Below are positions 8,369 through 18,276 of a stretch of DNA of 64,000 nt, piece by piece. The notes under the pieces are model-generated. The model was not told the origin of the DNA and did no database searches. It worked only from the letters and a program-made list of their open reading frames with translations. Where the stretch lies: NCBI RefSeq assembly GCF_001513745.1, contig NZ_CP013380.1:2976001-3040000 (forward strand), written 5' to 3'. A program made the translations under genes and the position numbers. Numbering within the stretch: the first letter of the stretch is position 1; each line of letters opens with the position of its first letter. This stretch comes from Burkholderia humptydooensis. GTDB lineage: Bacteria; Pseudomonadota; Gammaproteobacteria; Burkholderiales; Burkholderiaceae.

Positions 8369-9073
8369 TCAGCCCGTGCCGACGAGCCGGTAGCCGACGC
8401 CCGTCTCGGTCACGATGTGCTGCGGCTGCGCGGGATCCGCCTCGAGCTTCTGCCGCAGATGCGCCATGTAGATCCGCAGGTAATGGTGGCTCTCGACGTG
8501 CGTCGGCCCCCAGACGTCGCGCAACAACTGGCGATGCGTGAGCACGCGGCCCGCGTGCCGCACGAGCGTCGCGAGCAGCCGGTACTCGAGCGGCGTCAGA
8601 TGCACGATCTCGCCGCCGCGCCACACCCGCCGCAGCGCGAGATCGACGCTCACGTCGCCGAACCTCACGACCGGCGACTCGGCCGCGCCGCTCTGGTTGC
8701 GCCGCCGCAGGTGCGCGCGGATCCGCGCAAGCAGTTCGGAGACGCCGAACGGCTTCGTCAGGTAGTCGTCCGCGCCCGCGTCGAGCGCGGCCACCTTCTC
8801 CTCCTCGTGCGTGCGCGCCGACAGCACGATCACCGGCATCTCGGACCAGCCGCGCAGCTCGCGGATCACGTCGAGGCCGTCGCCGTCCGGCAGGCCGAGA
8901 TCGACGATCGCGAGGTCGGGCTTGCGGGTCGCGGCCTCGATCAGGCCCTGGCGGCCCGTCTCGGCGTCGAATACCGCGATCCCCTCTTCCTCGAGCGCAC
9001 TGCGCACGAAACGGCGGATCTGTTTTTCGTCTTCGATCAGGACGACGGTAACGGTCGGTTCACTCATGGGCAT
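8369..9073 (-). CDS. kdpE: Response regulator KdpE
   Basis: A 234-residue OmpR-family regulator: receiver domain at residues 7-120 with acidic pair ED near 14-16, phospho-acceptor Asp about 58 in AIVDLGLP, switch Thr/Ser in IVLSART and Lys in YLTKPFG; then a winged-helix DNA-binding domain ending TETGVGYRLVGTG. It should bind the kdp promoter when phosphorylated by KdpD. It overlaps the kdpD stop (14 bp with the ATG at 9073, 8 bp with the ATG at 9067; either is possible). A matching T-rich operator is seen upstream of the operon. Confidence 0.97.
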   Translation of the reverse strand: MPMSEPTVTVVLIEDEKQIRRFVRSALEEEGIAVFDAETGRQGLIEAATRKPDLAIVDLGLPDGDGLDVIRELRGWSEMPVIVLSARTHEEEKVAALDAGADDYLTKPFGVSELLARIRAHLRRRNQSGAAESPVVRFGDVSVDLALRRVWRGGEIVHLTPLEYRLLATLVRHAGRVLTHRQLLRDVWGPTHVESHHYLRIYMAHLRQKLEADPAQPQHIVTETGVGYRLVGTG

Positions 9074-12000
9074 GCGGATGTTCGTTGGCTACGGGTGCCG
9101 GCGCGCTGCCGTCGCATCGCGGCGCGGACGCCGGCGCGGCCTGGCCGGGCGCAGCGCGGACGCGCGGGTCGGCGGGTTCGTCGGGCGCGCGATCGCCAGT
9201 TTCACGCGCATCGGCGGCGCGATCGCCGGGCGTGTGCTCGCCGGCGGCCGCCTCGCCCGCACCGCCTGCCTCGTCCGCAGCTTCGCCCGCTTCGTCTTCC
9301 GGCACGTCTTCGCCGGCGCCGGGTTCGGGCGGCGGCGTGTCGACAGGCAGCGTGAACCAGAAGCGCGCGCCCTCGACCTTGCCATCCGGCCCGAGCCGGT
9401 TGAGCGCGCCGATTTTACCGCCGTGCGCGTCGACGATCGCGCGGCAGATCGCGAGCCCGAGGCCGATGCCGGGCGTCGCCGATTCCTTCTCGCCGCGCGT
9501 GAATTTCTCGAAGATCCGCGCCTCCATGCCGGCCGGCAGCCCCGGGCCGTGGTCGTCGACGAACACGCGCACGAACGGCCGGCTGTCGTCGATGATGCGC
9601 TCCGCGCCGATCTCGATCGGCGTGTCGAGCGGCGTGTACTTCGCCGCGTTCTCGAACAGGTTCGCGAAGAGCCGCTCCATCAGCACCGCGTCCATCTGCA
9701 GGAGCGGCAGACCGGCGGGCAGCCGCACGCGCGCCGGATGACGCGCGAGCACGCGCTTGCACGCGGCGAGCGCCGCGCCGACCGTCTCCTCGAGCAGTGA
9801 CCACTGGCGCTTCAGTTGCAGGCTGCCCGCCTGCAGCCGCGCCATGTCGAGCAGGTTCGTGACGATCCCCGTCATCCTGAGCGCCTCGTCGTGGATCGAT
9901 TCGACGAGTTCGTCCTCGCGCGCGGACGAGGCGCCGCCGCCGCCGCGCGCCGCGCCGCGCGCGTTCGCGAGCATCGACGACAAGCCGACGATCGCCGTGA
10001 GCGGCGTGCGCAGATCGTGCGAGATCGCCGACAGCAGCGAGTTGCGCAGCCGCTCCGATTCCATGTTGACGAGCGCGTCGCGCGCGATCTCGACGTAGTG
10101 AACGCGCTCGACCGCCAGCGCGATCTGCGCGGCGAACGCGTCGAGCATCCGCTGCTGCTCGGGCACCTCGAGCTCGCCCGGGTCCTTCGTGACGACGGCG
10201 AGCACGCCGCGCGTGCGCATCGGCGCCTTCAGCGGCAGATAGAGCGCGGTGGCCGCGGGCAGCGTGTCGGTGCCGTGCCCGGCCGGCTTCTGCTGGTCGT
10301 ACACCCATTGGCCGACGTCGATGTCGAGCGCCGCGCCCGTGATCGTCACCGCCTCGTCGGGGTTCTCGATCTTCTGCTGGACCTTGTCGCCGCTGTCCGG
10401 CAGCAGGATCGCGACGCGCGCGCGGAACACCTCGGACACGTGCCGGCTGCCGATCTCGACGATCTGCTCGGCCGTGAGCGCGGCCCCGAGCTCGCGCGCC
10501 ATCGCGTACATCGCGCCCGTGCGGCGCTCGCGCCGCTGCGCGAGCGCCGCGCCGCGCGTGAGGCTCGACGTCAGATGGCTGATCACGAGCGACGTGAGCA
10601 GCATCCCGAAGAAGGTCAGCAGGTACTGCGTGTCCGTCACGGAGAACGACATCCGCGGCGGCACGAAGAAGTAGTCGAACGCGGCGACCGACAGGAACGA
10701 CTGCACGACGCCCGGCCCGCGCCCGAGGCGCACCGCCGAGAACACGACGCCGAGCAGGTACAGCATCACGAGGTTCGTCAGGTCGAGATGGTCCTGCAGC
10801 AAGTTCGCGACGCCCGTGATCAGCGCGCAGATCGCGGCCGCGTAGCCGTAGTTGCGCGGCGCCGAGCGGCCGACGACGACGCTCGAGAACGCGTCGCGCC
10901 ACGCGCGCGCGCCCGGGTCGAGCGGCGTGCGCGCGTCCTCGCCTGCCGACGCGCGGATCAGCATCAGGTCGACGTCGCCCGCGCGCTCCGCGAGCTGCTC
11001 GCCGAACGGGCGCGAGAAACGGCGCAGGATGCCCGCCTTCGACGAGCCGCCCGCGACGATCTTCGACACGTTGCGCACCTGCGCATAGCCGATCAGCGCG
11101 GCCACCGCGTCCGCGCCCGTGAGCGTCGCCGTCTCGGCGCCGAGCTCGGCCGCGAGCTTCAACGCGTTGAGCGTGCGCTGCCGGATCGCGTCGGGCAGCC
11201 GCGCGAGCCGCGGCGTCTCGACGTACACCGCGAGCCAGTCGGCCTTCAGGCTCGCCGCGAGGCGCGCGGCCGCGCGCACGAGCGTGGGCGCCTCGGGCCC
11301 CGCGCCCACGCACACGAGCAGGCGCTCGCGCGCCTGCCAGATCCGCTGGATCGAGCGGTCCGCGCGGTACTCGCGCATCTGCGCGTCGACGCGGTCGGCC
11401 GTGCGGCGCAGCGCGAGCTCGCGCAGCGCGATCAGGTTGCCCTTGCGGAAGAAGTTGCGCACCGCCCGCTCGGCCTGCTGCGCCATGTAGACCTTGCCTT
11501 CGCGCAGCCGGCTCAGCAGCTCCTCGGCGGGCAGGTCGACGAGCGTGACTTCGTCGGCGACGTCGAACACGCGGTCGGGCACGGTCTCCCACACGCGGAT
11601 GCCCGTGATCGCGCCGACCACGTCGTTCAGGCTCTCGAGATGCTGGACATTGACGGTCGTGTAGACGTCGATGCCCGCGTCGAGCAGTTCGTACACGTCC
11701 TGCCAGCGCTTCAGGTGGCGCGCGCCCGGCACGTTCGAGTGCGCGAGCTCGTCGACGAGGACGAGCTGGGGGTGGCGCGCGAGCGCCGCGTCGAGATCGA
11801 ACTCGCCGATCGTGCGGCCGCGATAGTCGATCTGCATGAGCGGCAGCACGTCGAGCCCGTCGAGCAGCGTCGCCGTCTCGCTGCGGCCGTGCGTCTCGAC
11901 GATGCCGACGACGACGTCGACGCCCTCCTGCTTGCGCGCGCGCGCGGCGAGCAGCATCGCATAGGTCTTGCCGACGCCCGCCGACGCGCCGAAGAAGATC

Positions 12001-12077
12001 TTCAGCTTGCCGCGCTGCTGTTTTTCCTCTTCCCGCTGGATCTTGTCGAGAAGCTGGTCAGGATCGGGACGGTTCAT
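9060..12077 (-). CDS. kdpD: Osmosensitive K+ channel sensor kinase KdpD
   Basis: A 1005-residue sensor kinase. Order of parts: KdpD N-terminal domain with Walker A GASAGVGKT (near residue 35) and VGIVETHGR, a USP-like domain (SKAGILRRFSRPFGEQL), four TM helices of the DUF4118 module, a GAF-like domain, HisKA with phospho-acceptor His687 in ISHDLRTPLTAIVG, and HATPase with DDHGPGLP and GIGLGLAICR. Typical KdpD is about 890-950 residues; the excess is a Pro/Ala/Glu/Asp-rich tail after about residue 910 that is probably disordered. It senses K+ limitation and controls KdpE. It lies 118 bp after kdpC. Confidence 0.97.
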   Translation of the reverse strand: MNRPDPDQLLDKIQREEEKQQRGKLKIFFGASAGVGKTYAMLLAARARKQEGVDVVVGIVETHGRSETATLLDGLDVLPLMQIDYRGRTIGEFDLDAALARHPQLVLVDELAHSNVPGARHLKRWQDVYELLDAGIDVYTTVNVQHLESLNDVVGAITGIRVWETVPDRVFDVADEVTLVDLPAEELLSRLREGKVYMAQQAERAVRNFFRKGNLIALRELALRRTADRVDAQMREYRADRSIQRIWQARERLLVCVGAGPEAPTLVRAAARLAASLKADWLAVYVETPRLARLPDAIRQRTLNALKLAAELGAETATLTGADAVAALIGYAQVRNVSKIVAGGSSKAGILRRFSRPFGEQLAERAGDVDLMLIRASAGEDARTPLDPGARAWRDAFSSVVVGRSAPRNYGYAAAICALITGVANLLQDHLDLTNLVMLYLLGVVFSAVRLGRGPGVVQSFLSVAAFDYFFVPPRMSFSVTDTQYLLTFFGMLLTSLVISHLTSSLTRGAALAQRRERRTGAMYAMARELGAALTAEQIVEIGSRHVSEVFRARVAILLPDSGDKVQQKIENPDEAVTITGAALDIDVGQWVYDQQKPAGHGTDTLPAATALYLPLKAPMRTRGVLAVVTKDPGELEVPEQQRMLDAFAAQIALAVERVHYVEIARDALVNMESERLRNSLLSAISHDLRTPLTAIVGLSSMLANARGAARGGGGASSAREDELVESIHDEALRMTGIVTNLLDMARLQAGSLQLKRQWSLLEETVGAALAACKRVLARHPARVRLPAGLPLLQMDAVLMERLFANLFENAAKYTPLDTPIEIGAERIIDDSRPFVRVFVDDHGPGLPAGMEARIFEKFTRGEKESATPGIGLGLAICRAIVDAHGGKIGALNRLGPDGKVEGARFWFTLPVDTPPPEPGAGEDVPEDEAGEAADEAGGAGEAAAGEHTPGDRAADARETGDRAPDEPADPRVRAAPGQAAPASAPRCDGSAPAPVANEHPHAHE

Positions 12078-12195
12078 GCGAGGCCGAGGTCTCCGGTTGG
12101 CGGCTGAATTTCATTGTCGTTCCAAAACGCCCCAAAAGGAAAGGACGGCGCGTCGAACGCGTCGTCCGGAACTCGGAGCGGCGCGCCGCGCTTCT

Positions 12196-12777
12196 TCAAT
12201 GCGCGGTCTGCGCGGCGTCGAGCGCGAGATTGAGCTTCAGCACGTTCACGCGCGGCTCGCCGAGCACGCCGAACTGGCGGCCCGCCGTATTGTCGGCGAC
12301 GAGGCGGCGCACGTCGGCCTCCGGCAGCTTGCGCGCATGCGCGACGCGCGCGACCTGATAGTCGGCCGCGGCGGGGCTGATCTCCGGATCGATGCCGCTC
12401 GCCGACGCCGTCACCAGATCGACGGGCACGGGCTGCGACAGATCGGTGCCCGCCGCCTTCAGCGCGTCGAGGCGGCCCTTCACCTGATCCTTCAGCGAAG
12501 GGTTCAGCGGCCCGAGATTCGAGCCGCCCGAGCCCGTCGCGTTGTACGGCATCGGGCTCGTCGCCGACAGGCGGCCCCAGAAGTACTGCGGCGCGTCGAA
12601 CTGCTGGCCGATCAGCGCGGAGCCGACGACCTTGCCGCCCTTCTCGACGAGGCTGCCGTTCGCCTGCGACGGGAACACGGCCTGCCCGAAGACCGTCATC
12701 ACGGCCGGATACGCGAGCCCCGTGACGGCGGCCAGCACGACGAACACGACGATGAGCGGACGAAACAGTGATTTCAT
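12196..12777 (-). CDS. kdpC: K+-transporting ATPase subunit KdpC
   Basis: A 193-residue subunit with one N-terminal TM helix ([20 protein letters not shown]) and a periplasmic/outer domain carrying the family motifs [41 protein letters not shown] and [11 protein letters not shown]. KdpC helps stabilise ATP binding and assembly of the KdpFABC pump. It follows kdpB by 12 bp, with an AGGAAC-type SD before the ATG. Full length. Confidence 0.97.
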   Translation of the reverse strand: MKSLFRPLIVVFVVLAAVTGLAYPAVMTVFGQAVFPSQANGSLVEKGGKVVGSALIGQQFDAPQYFWGRLSATSPMPYNATGSGGSNLGPLNPSLKDQVKGRLDALKAAGTDLSQPVPVDLVTASASGIDPEISPAAADYQVARVAHARKLPEADVRRLVADNTAGRQFGVLGEPRVNVLKLNLALDAAQTAH

Positions 12778-12789
12778 GACGATGTTCCT

Positions 12790-14901
12790 TTAAACCCAGC
12801 CGAGCGCGGCGAGCACCACGTCGATCAGCTTGATGCCGACGAACGGCACGAGAATCCCGCCCAGCCCGTAGACGAACAGATTGCGGCGCAGCAGCGCCGC
12901 GGCGCCGAGCGGACGGTACTTCACGCCCTTCAGCGCAAGCGGAATCAGCAGCACGATGATCAGCGCGTTGAAGATCACGGCCGACATGATCGCCGACGCG
13001 GGCGTTGCGAGACGCATCACGTTCAGCGCGTTCAGTTGCGGATACGTGGTCGCGAACGCTGCCGGGATGATCGCGAAGTATTTCGCGATGTCGTTCGCGA
13101 TCGAGAACGTCGTGAGCGAGCCGCGCGTCATCAGCATCTGCTTGCCGATCTCGACGATCTCGATCAGCTTGGTCGGATTCGAGTCGAGGTCGACCATGTT
13201 GCCCGCTTCCTTCGCGGCCTGCGTACCGGTGTTCATCGCGACGGCGACGTCGGCCTGCGCGAGCGCCGGCGCGTCGTTCGTGCCGTCGCCCGTCATCGCG
13301 ACGAGCCGGCCCGCCGCCTGGTGCTCGCGGATCGTCGAGAGCTTCGTCTCGGGCGTCGCTTCCGCGAGGAAATCGTCGACGCCCGCTTCCGCCGCGATCG
13401 CCGCGGCGGTGAGCCGGTTGTCGCCCGTCACCATCACGGTCTTGATGCCCATCTTGCGCAGCTCCGCGAAGCGCTCCTTGATGCCGCCCTTCACGATGTC
13501 CTTCAGCTCGATCACGCCGAGCACGCGCGCGGCCTCGCCCCGCTTCTCGGCGACGACGAGCGGCGTGCTGCCGCGGCGCGCGACGTCCGTCACCGCGCTC
13601 GACACCTCGGCCGGGAAGCGTCCGCCGTGGCTCTCGACGTACTTCTTCACCGCATCGGCCGCGCCCTTCCTGATTTCACGGTCCGGCGCCCCGGCGGAAG
13701 TCCCCGTGGGGGACAGGTCGACGCCGCTCATGCGCGTCTGCGCGGAGAACGACAGGAACACCGCGTGCAGCGCGCCCATGTCGCGCTGGCGAATGTTGAA
13801 GCGCTCCTTCGCGAGCACGACGATGCTGCGGCCTTCCGGCGTCTCGTCGGCGAGCGACGACAGTTGCGCGGCGTCGGCGAGCATCACCTCCGTCACGTCG
13901 GGCGCGGGCAGGAACGCCGACGCCTGCCGGTTGCCGAGCGTGATCGTGCCCGTCTTGTCGAGCAGCAGCACGTCGACGTCGCCCGCCGCTTCCACCGCGC
14001 GGCCCGACGTCGCGATCACGTTCGCCTGCATCATCCGGCTCATGCCCGCGACGCCGATCGCGGACAGCAGGCCGCCGATCGTCGTCGGGATCAGGCACAC
14101 GAGCAGCGCGACGAGCGCGGTGATCGTCACGACGTGGCCCGCCTTCATCGCGTCGACCGAGAACATCGAGAACGGCAGCAGCGTCGCGGTGGCGAGCAGC
14201 ATCACGATCGTCAGCGCGACGAGCAGGATCGTGAGCGCGATCTCGTTGGGCGTCTTCTTGCGCTTCGCGCCTTCGACCATCGCGATCATCCGGTCGAGGA
14301 ACGCCTCGCCGGGGTTCGCCGTCACCCTGGCGACAATCCAGTCGGACAGCACGCGCGTGCCGCCCGTCACCGACGAGAAGTCGCCGCCCGATTCGCGGAT
14401 CACGGGCGCCGATTCGCCGGTGATCGCCGATTCGTCGACCGACGCGACGCCTTCGATCACCTCGCCGTCGGCGGGAATCGTGTCGCCCGCCTCGATAAGC
14501 ACGACGTCGCCGCGGCGCAGGTCCGACGCCGTCATGATGCGCACGGGCGACTTCGGATGCGGCTCGTTGAGCTTCTTGGCCATCACGTCCTTCTTCGCGC
14601 TGCGAAGCGACGCGGCCTGCGCCTTCGAGCGGCCCTCGGCGAGCGCCTCGGCGAAGTTCGCGAACAGCACCGTGAACCACAGCCACAGCGCGACCGCGAG
14701 AATGAAGCCCGCGGGCGCCTCGGCCTGCCCCATCAGCGCGGCGATCCAGAGGATCGTCGTCAGGATGCTGCCGACGTACACGCAGAACATCACCGGGTTG
14801 CGCAACTGCGTGCGCGGCGTGAGTTTCTTGAACGAATCGACGATCGCCGGGCGCACGAGCACCGGGTCGAACATCGATCGCGTAGCGGAATGTTGAGTCA
14901 T
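12790..14901 (-). CDS. kdpB: K+-transporting P-type ATPase subunit KdpB
   Basis: A 703-residue class IA P-type ATPase that hydrolyses ATP to power K+ uptake by KdpFABC. Landmarks are the actuator motif [12 protein letters not shown], the phosphorylated Asp at residue 315 in [10 protein letters not shown], the nucleotide-domain KGA motif (RKGAADAV), and the hinge MVTGDN and [16 protein letters not shown] motifs. TM helices sit near residues 35-85, 220-270 and at the C-terminal end. It is slightly longer than E. coli KdpB (682), mainly through a Gly/Pro-rich loop in the nucleotide domain. It follows kdpA by 67 bp. Confidence 0.97.
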   Translation of the reverse strand: MTQHSATRSMFDPVLVRPAIVDSFKKLTPRTQLRNPVMFCVYVGSILTTILWIAALMGQAEAPAGFILAVALWLWFTVLFANFAEALAEGRSKAQAASLRSAKKDVMAKKLNEPHPKSPVRIMTASDLRRGDVVLIEAGDTIPADGEVIEGVASVDESAITGESAPVIRESGGDFSSVTGGTRVLSDWIVARVTANPGEAFLDRMIAMVEGAKRKKTPNEIALTILLVALTIVMLLATATLLPFSMFSVDAMKAGHVVTITALVALLVCLIPTTIGGLLSAIGVAGMSRMMQANVIATSGRAVEAAGDVDVLLLDKTGTITLGNRQASAFLPAPDVTEVMLADAAQLSSLADETPEGRSIVVLAKERFNIRQRDMGALHAVFLSFSAQTRMSGVDLSPTGTSAGAPDREIRKGAADAVKKYVESHGGRFPAEVSSAVTDVARRGSTPLVVAEKRGEAARVLGVIELKDIVKGGIKERFAELRKMGIKTVMVTGDNRLTAAAIAAEAGVDDFLAEATPETKLSTIREHQAAGRLVAMTGDGTNDAPALAQADVAVAMNTGTQAAKEAGNMVDLDSNPTKLIEIVEIGKQMLMTRGSLTTFSIANDIAKYFAIIPAAFATTYPQLNALNVMRLATPASAIMSAVIFNALIIVLLIPLALKGVKYRPLGAAALLRRNLFVYGLGGILVPFVGIKLIDVVLAALGWV

Positions 14902-14968
14902 TGCAATCCTCAGATGCGCATCGCCAGTCCAGTGGCTTTGCGCGAGTCCTCTCGTGTCGTATGCGTGT

Positions 14969-16777
14969 TCAATGCGCGCCGACGAACAGCATCAGGTGTT
15001 CGACGCCCGGGCCGAGCGCGAGCGCCGGCACGTACGTGAGCGCGCCGACGAGCAGCACCGTGCCGAGCAGCAGCACGACGAAGAGCGGGCCGTGCGTCGG
15101 CAGCGTGCCGCTCGTCGCGGCGATGCGCTTTTTCGCGGCGAGCGAGCCCGCGATCGCGAGCACCGGCACGATCGTGCCGAAGCGGCCGAACCACATCGCG
15201 ATCGCCGTCATCCAGTTGTAGAACGGCGTGTTCACCGAAAGCCCCGCGAACGCGCTGCCGTTGTTGTTCGCGGCCGAGCTGAACGCATACAGGATCTCCG
15301 AGAAGCCGTGCGGGCCGGGGTTCGCGATGCCCGCGCGGCCTGCGTCGGCGAGCACGGCGATCGACGTGCCGACGAGCACGAGCAACGGCGTGAGCAGCAC
15401 GACGATCGACACCATCTTCATCTCGTACGACTCGATCTTCTTGCCGACGTACTCGGGCGTGCGGCCGATCATCAGGCCCGCGACGAACACCGCGAGGAGC
15501 GCGAACACGAGCATCCCGTAGAGACCGGAGCCGACGCCGCCGAAGATCACTTCGCCCAGTTGCATCAGCAGCATCGGCACGAGGCCGCCGATGGGCGTGA
15601 GCGAATCGTGCATCGCGTTCACGGCGCCGCACGACGCGGCCGTCGTCGCGACGACGAAGATGCCCGTCTGCGCGATGCCGAAGCGCGTTTCCTTGCCTTC
15701 CATGTTGCCGCCCGCCTGCAGCGCGCTCGCCGTCTGATCGACGTTCAGCGATGCGAGCACGGGCGTGCCGCCCTGCTCGGCGCTCGTCTCGATGCCGATC
15801 GCCACCGCGAGCGCGACCGTCATCGCGGCGAGCACCGCGACGCCCTGCCGGCGGTCGCCGATCACGTTGCCGAACACGAGGCAAAGCGCGGCCGGAATGA
15901 TCAGGATCGAGAAGATCTCGAGGAAGTTCGAGAACGGCGTCGGGTTCTCGTACGGATGCGCGGAATTGCCGTTGAAGAAGCCGCCGCCGTTCGTGCCGAG
16001 CATCTTGATCGCTTCCTGAGAGGCGACCGGGCCCATCGCGAGCGTCTGCGACTTCACGGGCGTCGTCACCGTCACCGGGTTGCCCTGCGCGTCCTTGAGC
16101 GGATTGCCCTGCGCGTCGAGCTTCGGCGCCGCGTAGGTCGTCGCCTGCAGCGTCGGCACGTCCCGGTACGCCTTCATGTTCTGGATCACGCCCTGGCTCA
16201 TCAGCAGCGCGGCGATGATCGCGGCCATCGGCACGAGCACGTACAGCGTCACGCGCGTCACGTCGACCCAGAAGTTGCCGATCGTTTGCGCGGTGTGGCG
16301 CGCGAAGCCGCGGATCAGCGCGATCACGACGACGATGCCCGTCGCCGCCGACAGGAAGTTCTGCACGGTCAGGCCGAGCATCTGCGTGAGATAGCTGACG
16401 GTCTGCTCGGGCGTGTAGTCCTGCCAGTTCGTGTTCGTCACGAACGACACGGCGGTGTTGAACGCGCCGTCGACCGTCATCGGGCCGAAGCCTTGCGGAT
16501 TGCCGGGCAGCAGGCCCTGCACGCGCAACAGCGCGTAGAGGAACAGCACGCCGAGCGCGTTGAACGCGATCGTCGCGAGCGCGTACTGCTTCCAGCTCAT
16601 CTCGGTGCGCGGATCGACGCCCGCGATCCGGTAGAGCACGCGCTCGAGAGGGCCGAACACGCGCACGACGGCCGACGAGCCGTCCATCACGCGCGTCAGA
16701 TAGCGCGAAACCGGCACCGCCGCCGCGATCAGGACGACGATGAAGATCGCCGTCTGCAACAGGTTGTTCGCGTTCAT
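14969..16777 (-). CDS. kdpA: K+-transporting ATPase subunit KdpA
   Basis: A 602-residue, ten-TM subunit of the SKT superfamily that binds and selects K+. The four selectivity-filter loops are recognisable, including [39 protein letters not shown] and NNNGSAFAG. The start at 16777 is set by the family N-terminus ([16 protein letters not shown]) and by the ATGA overlap with the stop of kdpF, so a 39-residue upstream extension of the frame is not real. Translation is probably coupled to kdpF. Confidence 0.97.
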   Translation of the reverse strand: MNANNLLQTAIFIVVLIAAAVPVSRYLTRVMDGSSAVVRVFGPLERVLYRIAGVDPRTEMSWKQYALATIAFNALGVLFLYALLRVQGLLPGNPQGFGPMTVDGAFNTAVSFVTNTNWQDYTPEQTVSYLTQMLGLTVQNFLSAATGIVVVIALIRGFARHTAQTIGNFWVDVTRVTLYVLVPMAAIIAALLMSQGVIQNMKAYRDVPTLQATTYAAPKLDAQGNPLKDAQGNPVTVTTPVKSQTLAMGPVASQEAIKMLGTNGGGFFNGNSAHPYENPTPFSNFLEIFSILIIPAALCLVFGNVIGDRRQGVAVLAAMTVALAVAIGIETSAEQGGTPVLASLNVDQTASALQAGGNMEGKETRFGIAQTGIFVVATTAASCGAVNAMHDSLTPIGGLVPMLLMQLGEVIFGGVGSGLYGMLVFALLAVFVAGLMIGRTPEYVGKKIESYEMKMVSIVVLLTPLLVLVGTSIAVLADAGRAGIANPGPHGFSEILYAFSSAANNNGSAFAGLSVNTPFYNWMTAIAMWFGRFGTIVPVLAIAGSLAAKKRIAATSGTLPTHGPLFVVLLLGTVLLVGALTYVPALALGPGVEHLMLFVGAH

Positions 16778-16866
16778 TCGATGTCCTCCGCGCGCAACAG
16801 CGCGTAGACGAGATACGCGAACAGCAGGAACGTCGACGCCCCCGCCAACCACAACATCCAGCTCAT
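16774..16866 (-). CDS. kdpF: K+-transporting ATPase small subunit KdpF
   Basis: A 30-residue single-TM peptide (starting [20 protein letters not shown] and ending RAEDIE) of the right size and place for KdpF, the small lipid-like stabiliser of the KdpABC complex. Its TGA overlaps the kdpA ATG (16774-16777), and its own ATG overlaps the stop of the preceding microprotein gene (16863-16866). The two ATGA joints mean a ribosome could pass from the leader gene through kdpF into kdpA. Confidence 0.93.
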   Translation of the reverse strand: MSWMLWLAGASTFLLFAYLVYALLRAEDIE

Positions 16867-16970
16867 GAACGCCCCCCGCGACCGTATTGCGCAAGCTTCT
16901 CGCAACCGGCGATCAGCGCGAGTATCAACCCCGTGAAAAGCGCCAGACCGCCTATGTAAACCGCATCCAT
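16863..16970 (-). CDS. Leader microprotein of the kdp operon, 35 residues, membrane
   Basis: An open frame starting [20 protein letters not shown] with a Cys-Glu-Lys after the TM helix and a basic, Gly-rich tail (YGRGGRS). A good SD (GGAGA, 8 nt before the ATG) precedes it and its stop overlaps the kdpF start as ATGA. Topology would be one helix with a positively charged cytoplasmic end. It is distinct from KdpF, which follows. Coding is supported by SD, coupling and a sensible TM helix. Function is unknown; a second small Kdp regulator or a translational leader is plausible (inference). Confidence 0.8.
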   Translation of the reverse strand: MDAVYIGGLALFTGLILALIAGCEKLAQYGRGGRS

Positions 16971-17007
16971 TTTTGTTTCTCCGTGTCCCAGATCGGACCG
17001 GTGAAAC

Positions 17008-17038
17008 GTTAGAGGATTGCGTGTAAAGGGCGGGTCAA
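17008..17038 (-). promoter_or_regulatory. Putative kdp promoter
   Basis: On the minus strand TTGACC (17033-17038) is followed 19 nt later by TCTAAC (17008-17013). The long spacer and weak -10 would fit an activator-dependent promoter. It lies between the KdpE-like operator and the first ATG at 16970. Confidence 0.45.
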
Positions 17039-17053
17039 AGGTTCGTGGAGGGA

Positions 17054-17070
17054 TGTAAAAAACGCGTAAA
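17054..17070 (-). promoter_or_regulatory. KdpE operator-like site
   Basis: The minus strand reads TTTACGCGTTTTTTACA, close in form to the E. coli KdpE site (TTTATA, T-run, TTTACA). It ends about 16 bp upstream of the candidate -35, the usual place for an OmpR-type activator. It stands out as the only T-rich tract in this GC-rich gap. Confidence 0.7.
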
Positions 17071-17082
17071 TACGGGAGAGCC

Positions 17083-17123
17083 GCGGCGCGCGGGCCCGGG
17101 TCGCGGGCGCGCCCGCGCGCCGC
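17083..17123 (-). terminator. Strong stem-loop after the quinone oxidoreductase gene
   Basis: A 13-bp perfect GC stem (17083-17095 with 17111-17123) starts 6 bp past the stop of the oxidoreductase gene. No T-run follows, so it is a terminator candidate only by position and stability; it separates that gene from the kdp promoter. Confidence 0.5.
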
Positions 17124-17129
17124 CTGTGG

Positions 17130-18104
17130 TCAGGGCAGCAGGATCGTCGAGCCCGTGGTGCGCCGCGCCTCGAGATCGCGATGCGCCTGCGCGACGTTCT
17201 CGAGCGCATAGCGCTGCTGGATGCTCGCCTTCACGCGCCCGGACGTGAGCACGTCGAACAGTTCGGCCGCGTTGCGATCGAGATCCTCGCGCTTCGCGAT
17301 GTACGAGAACAGCGTCGGCCGCGTGAAGAACAGCGAGCCGCGCGACGAGAATTCCTTCGAGTCGATCGGCGGCAGCGGCCCGGACGCGTTGCCGAAGCTG
17401 ACGAACAGGCCGAGCGGCGCGAGGCAGTCGAGCGAGCCGATGTACGTGTCCTTGCCGATCGAGTCGTAGACGACCGGCACGCCCGCGCCGTTCGTGATCG
17501 CCTTCACGCGCTCGGTGAAGTTCTCGCGCGTGTAGACGATCGGGTGGTCGCAGCCGTGCGCCTTCGCGAGCGCGGCCTTCTCGTCGGAGCCGACCGTGCC
17601 GATCACCGTCGCGCCGAGCGCCTTCGCCCACTGGCAGACAAGGAGGCCGACGCCGCCCGCCGCCGCGTGGATCAGGATCGTGTCGCCCGGCTTGACCTCG
17701 TACGTGCGGCGCAGCAGATACTGCGCGGTCAGGCCCTGCAGCATCACCGACGCCGCGTCTTCGTAGCCGATGGCGTCCGGCATCTTCACGAGCTTCGCGG
17801 CGGCCAGCACGCGCTCCTGCGCATACGCGCCCGGCGGCTGCGCGACGTACGCGACGCGGTCGCCGGGCTTGAGCGTCGTCACGCCGTCGCCGACTTCGGC
17901 GACTTCGCCCGCCGCCTCCATGCCGAGACCGCCCGGCAGCGGCTGCGGGTAGAGGCCGGTGCGGAAATAGACGTCGATGTAGTTCAGACCGACCGCGTGC
18001 TGCTTGATGCGGACTTCGCCCGGCTGCGGCGCGCCGACATCGACGTCGACCCATTTCATGACCTCCGGGCCGCCCGGCTGGTCGTAACGAATTGCCTTCG
18101 GCAT
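17130..18104 (-). CDS. qor: NADPH:quinone oxidoreductase, zinc-free MDR family
   Basis: A 324-residue medium-chain reductase of the QOR branch, which reduces quinones with NADPH and has no catalytic zinc. Seen: N-terminal GroES-like domain with VGLNYIDVYFRTGLYP, a Rossmann domain with the nucleotide motif HAAAGGVGLLVCQWAKALGA, and the C-terminal VKASIQQRYALENVAQAHRDLEARRTTGS typical of E. coli Qor. The start at 18104 is fixed by an SD (GGAGAAG) 7 nt upstream and the family N-terminus MPKAIRY; longer in-frame extensions lack support. Cytoplasmic, probably redox protection. Confidence 0.93.
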   Translation of the reverse strand: MPKAIRYDQPGGPEVMKWVDVDVGAPQPGEVRIKQHAVGLNYIDVYFRTGLYPQPLPGGLGMEAAGEVAEVGDGVTTLKPGDRVAYVAQPPGAYAQERVLAAAKLVKMPDAIGYEDAASVMLQGLTAQYLLRRTYEVKPGDTILIHAAAGGVGLLVCQWAKALGATVIGTVGSDEKAALAKAHGCDHPIVYTRENFTERVKAITNGAGVPVVYDSIGKDTYIGSLDCLAPLGLFVSFGNASGPLPPIDSKEFSSRGSLFFTRPTLFSYIAKREDLDRNAAELFDVLTSGRVKASIQQRYALENVAQAHRDLEARRTTGSTILLP

Positions 18105-18276
18105 GCTGGCTTCTCCTGGTTGCGATGCGCGTTGAGTTCGGATTCGGCTCGCGCGCCCAGGCGATGCGCGGGCGTCGCGACGCACGATTGTCGCGCGTTG
18201 GGGGAACTCTTGCAGGGAGCGGCTTCGACCGTGCGCGGAAGCGGCAAGGAAACAGGAAGAAAGCGGCGGGCCACGC

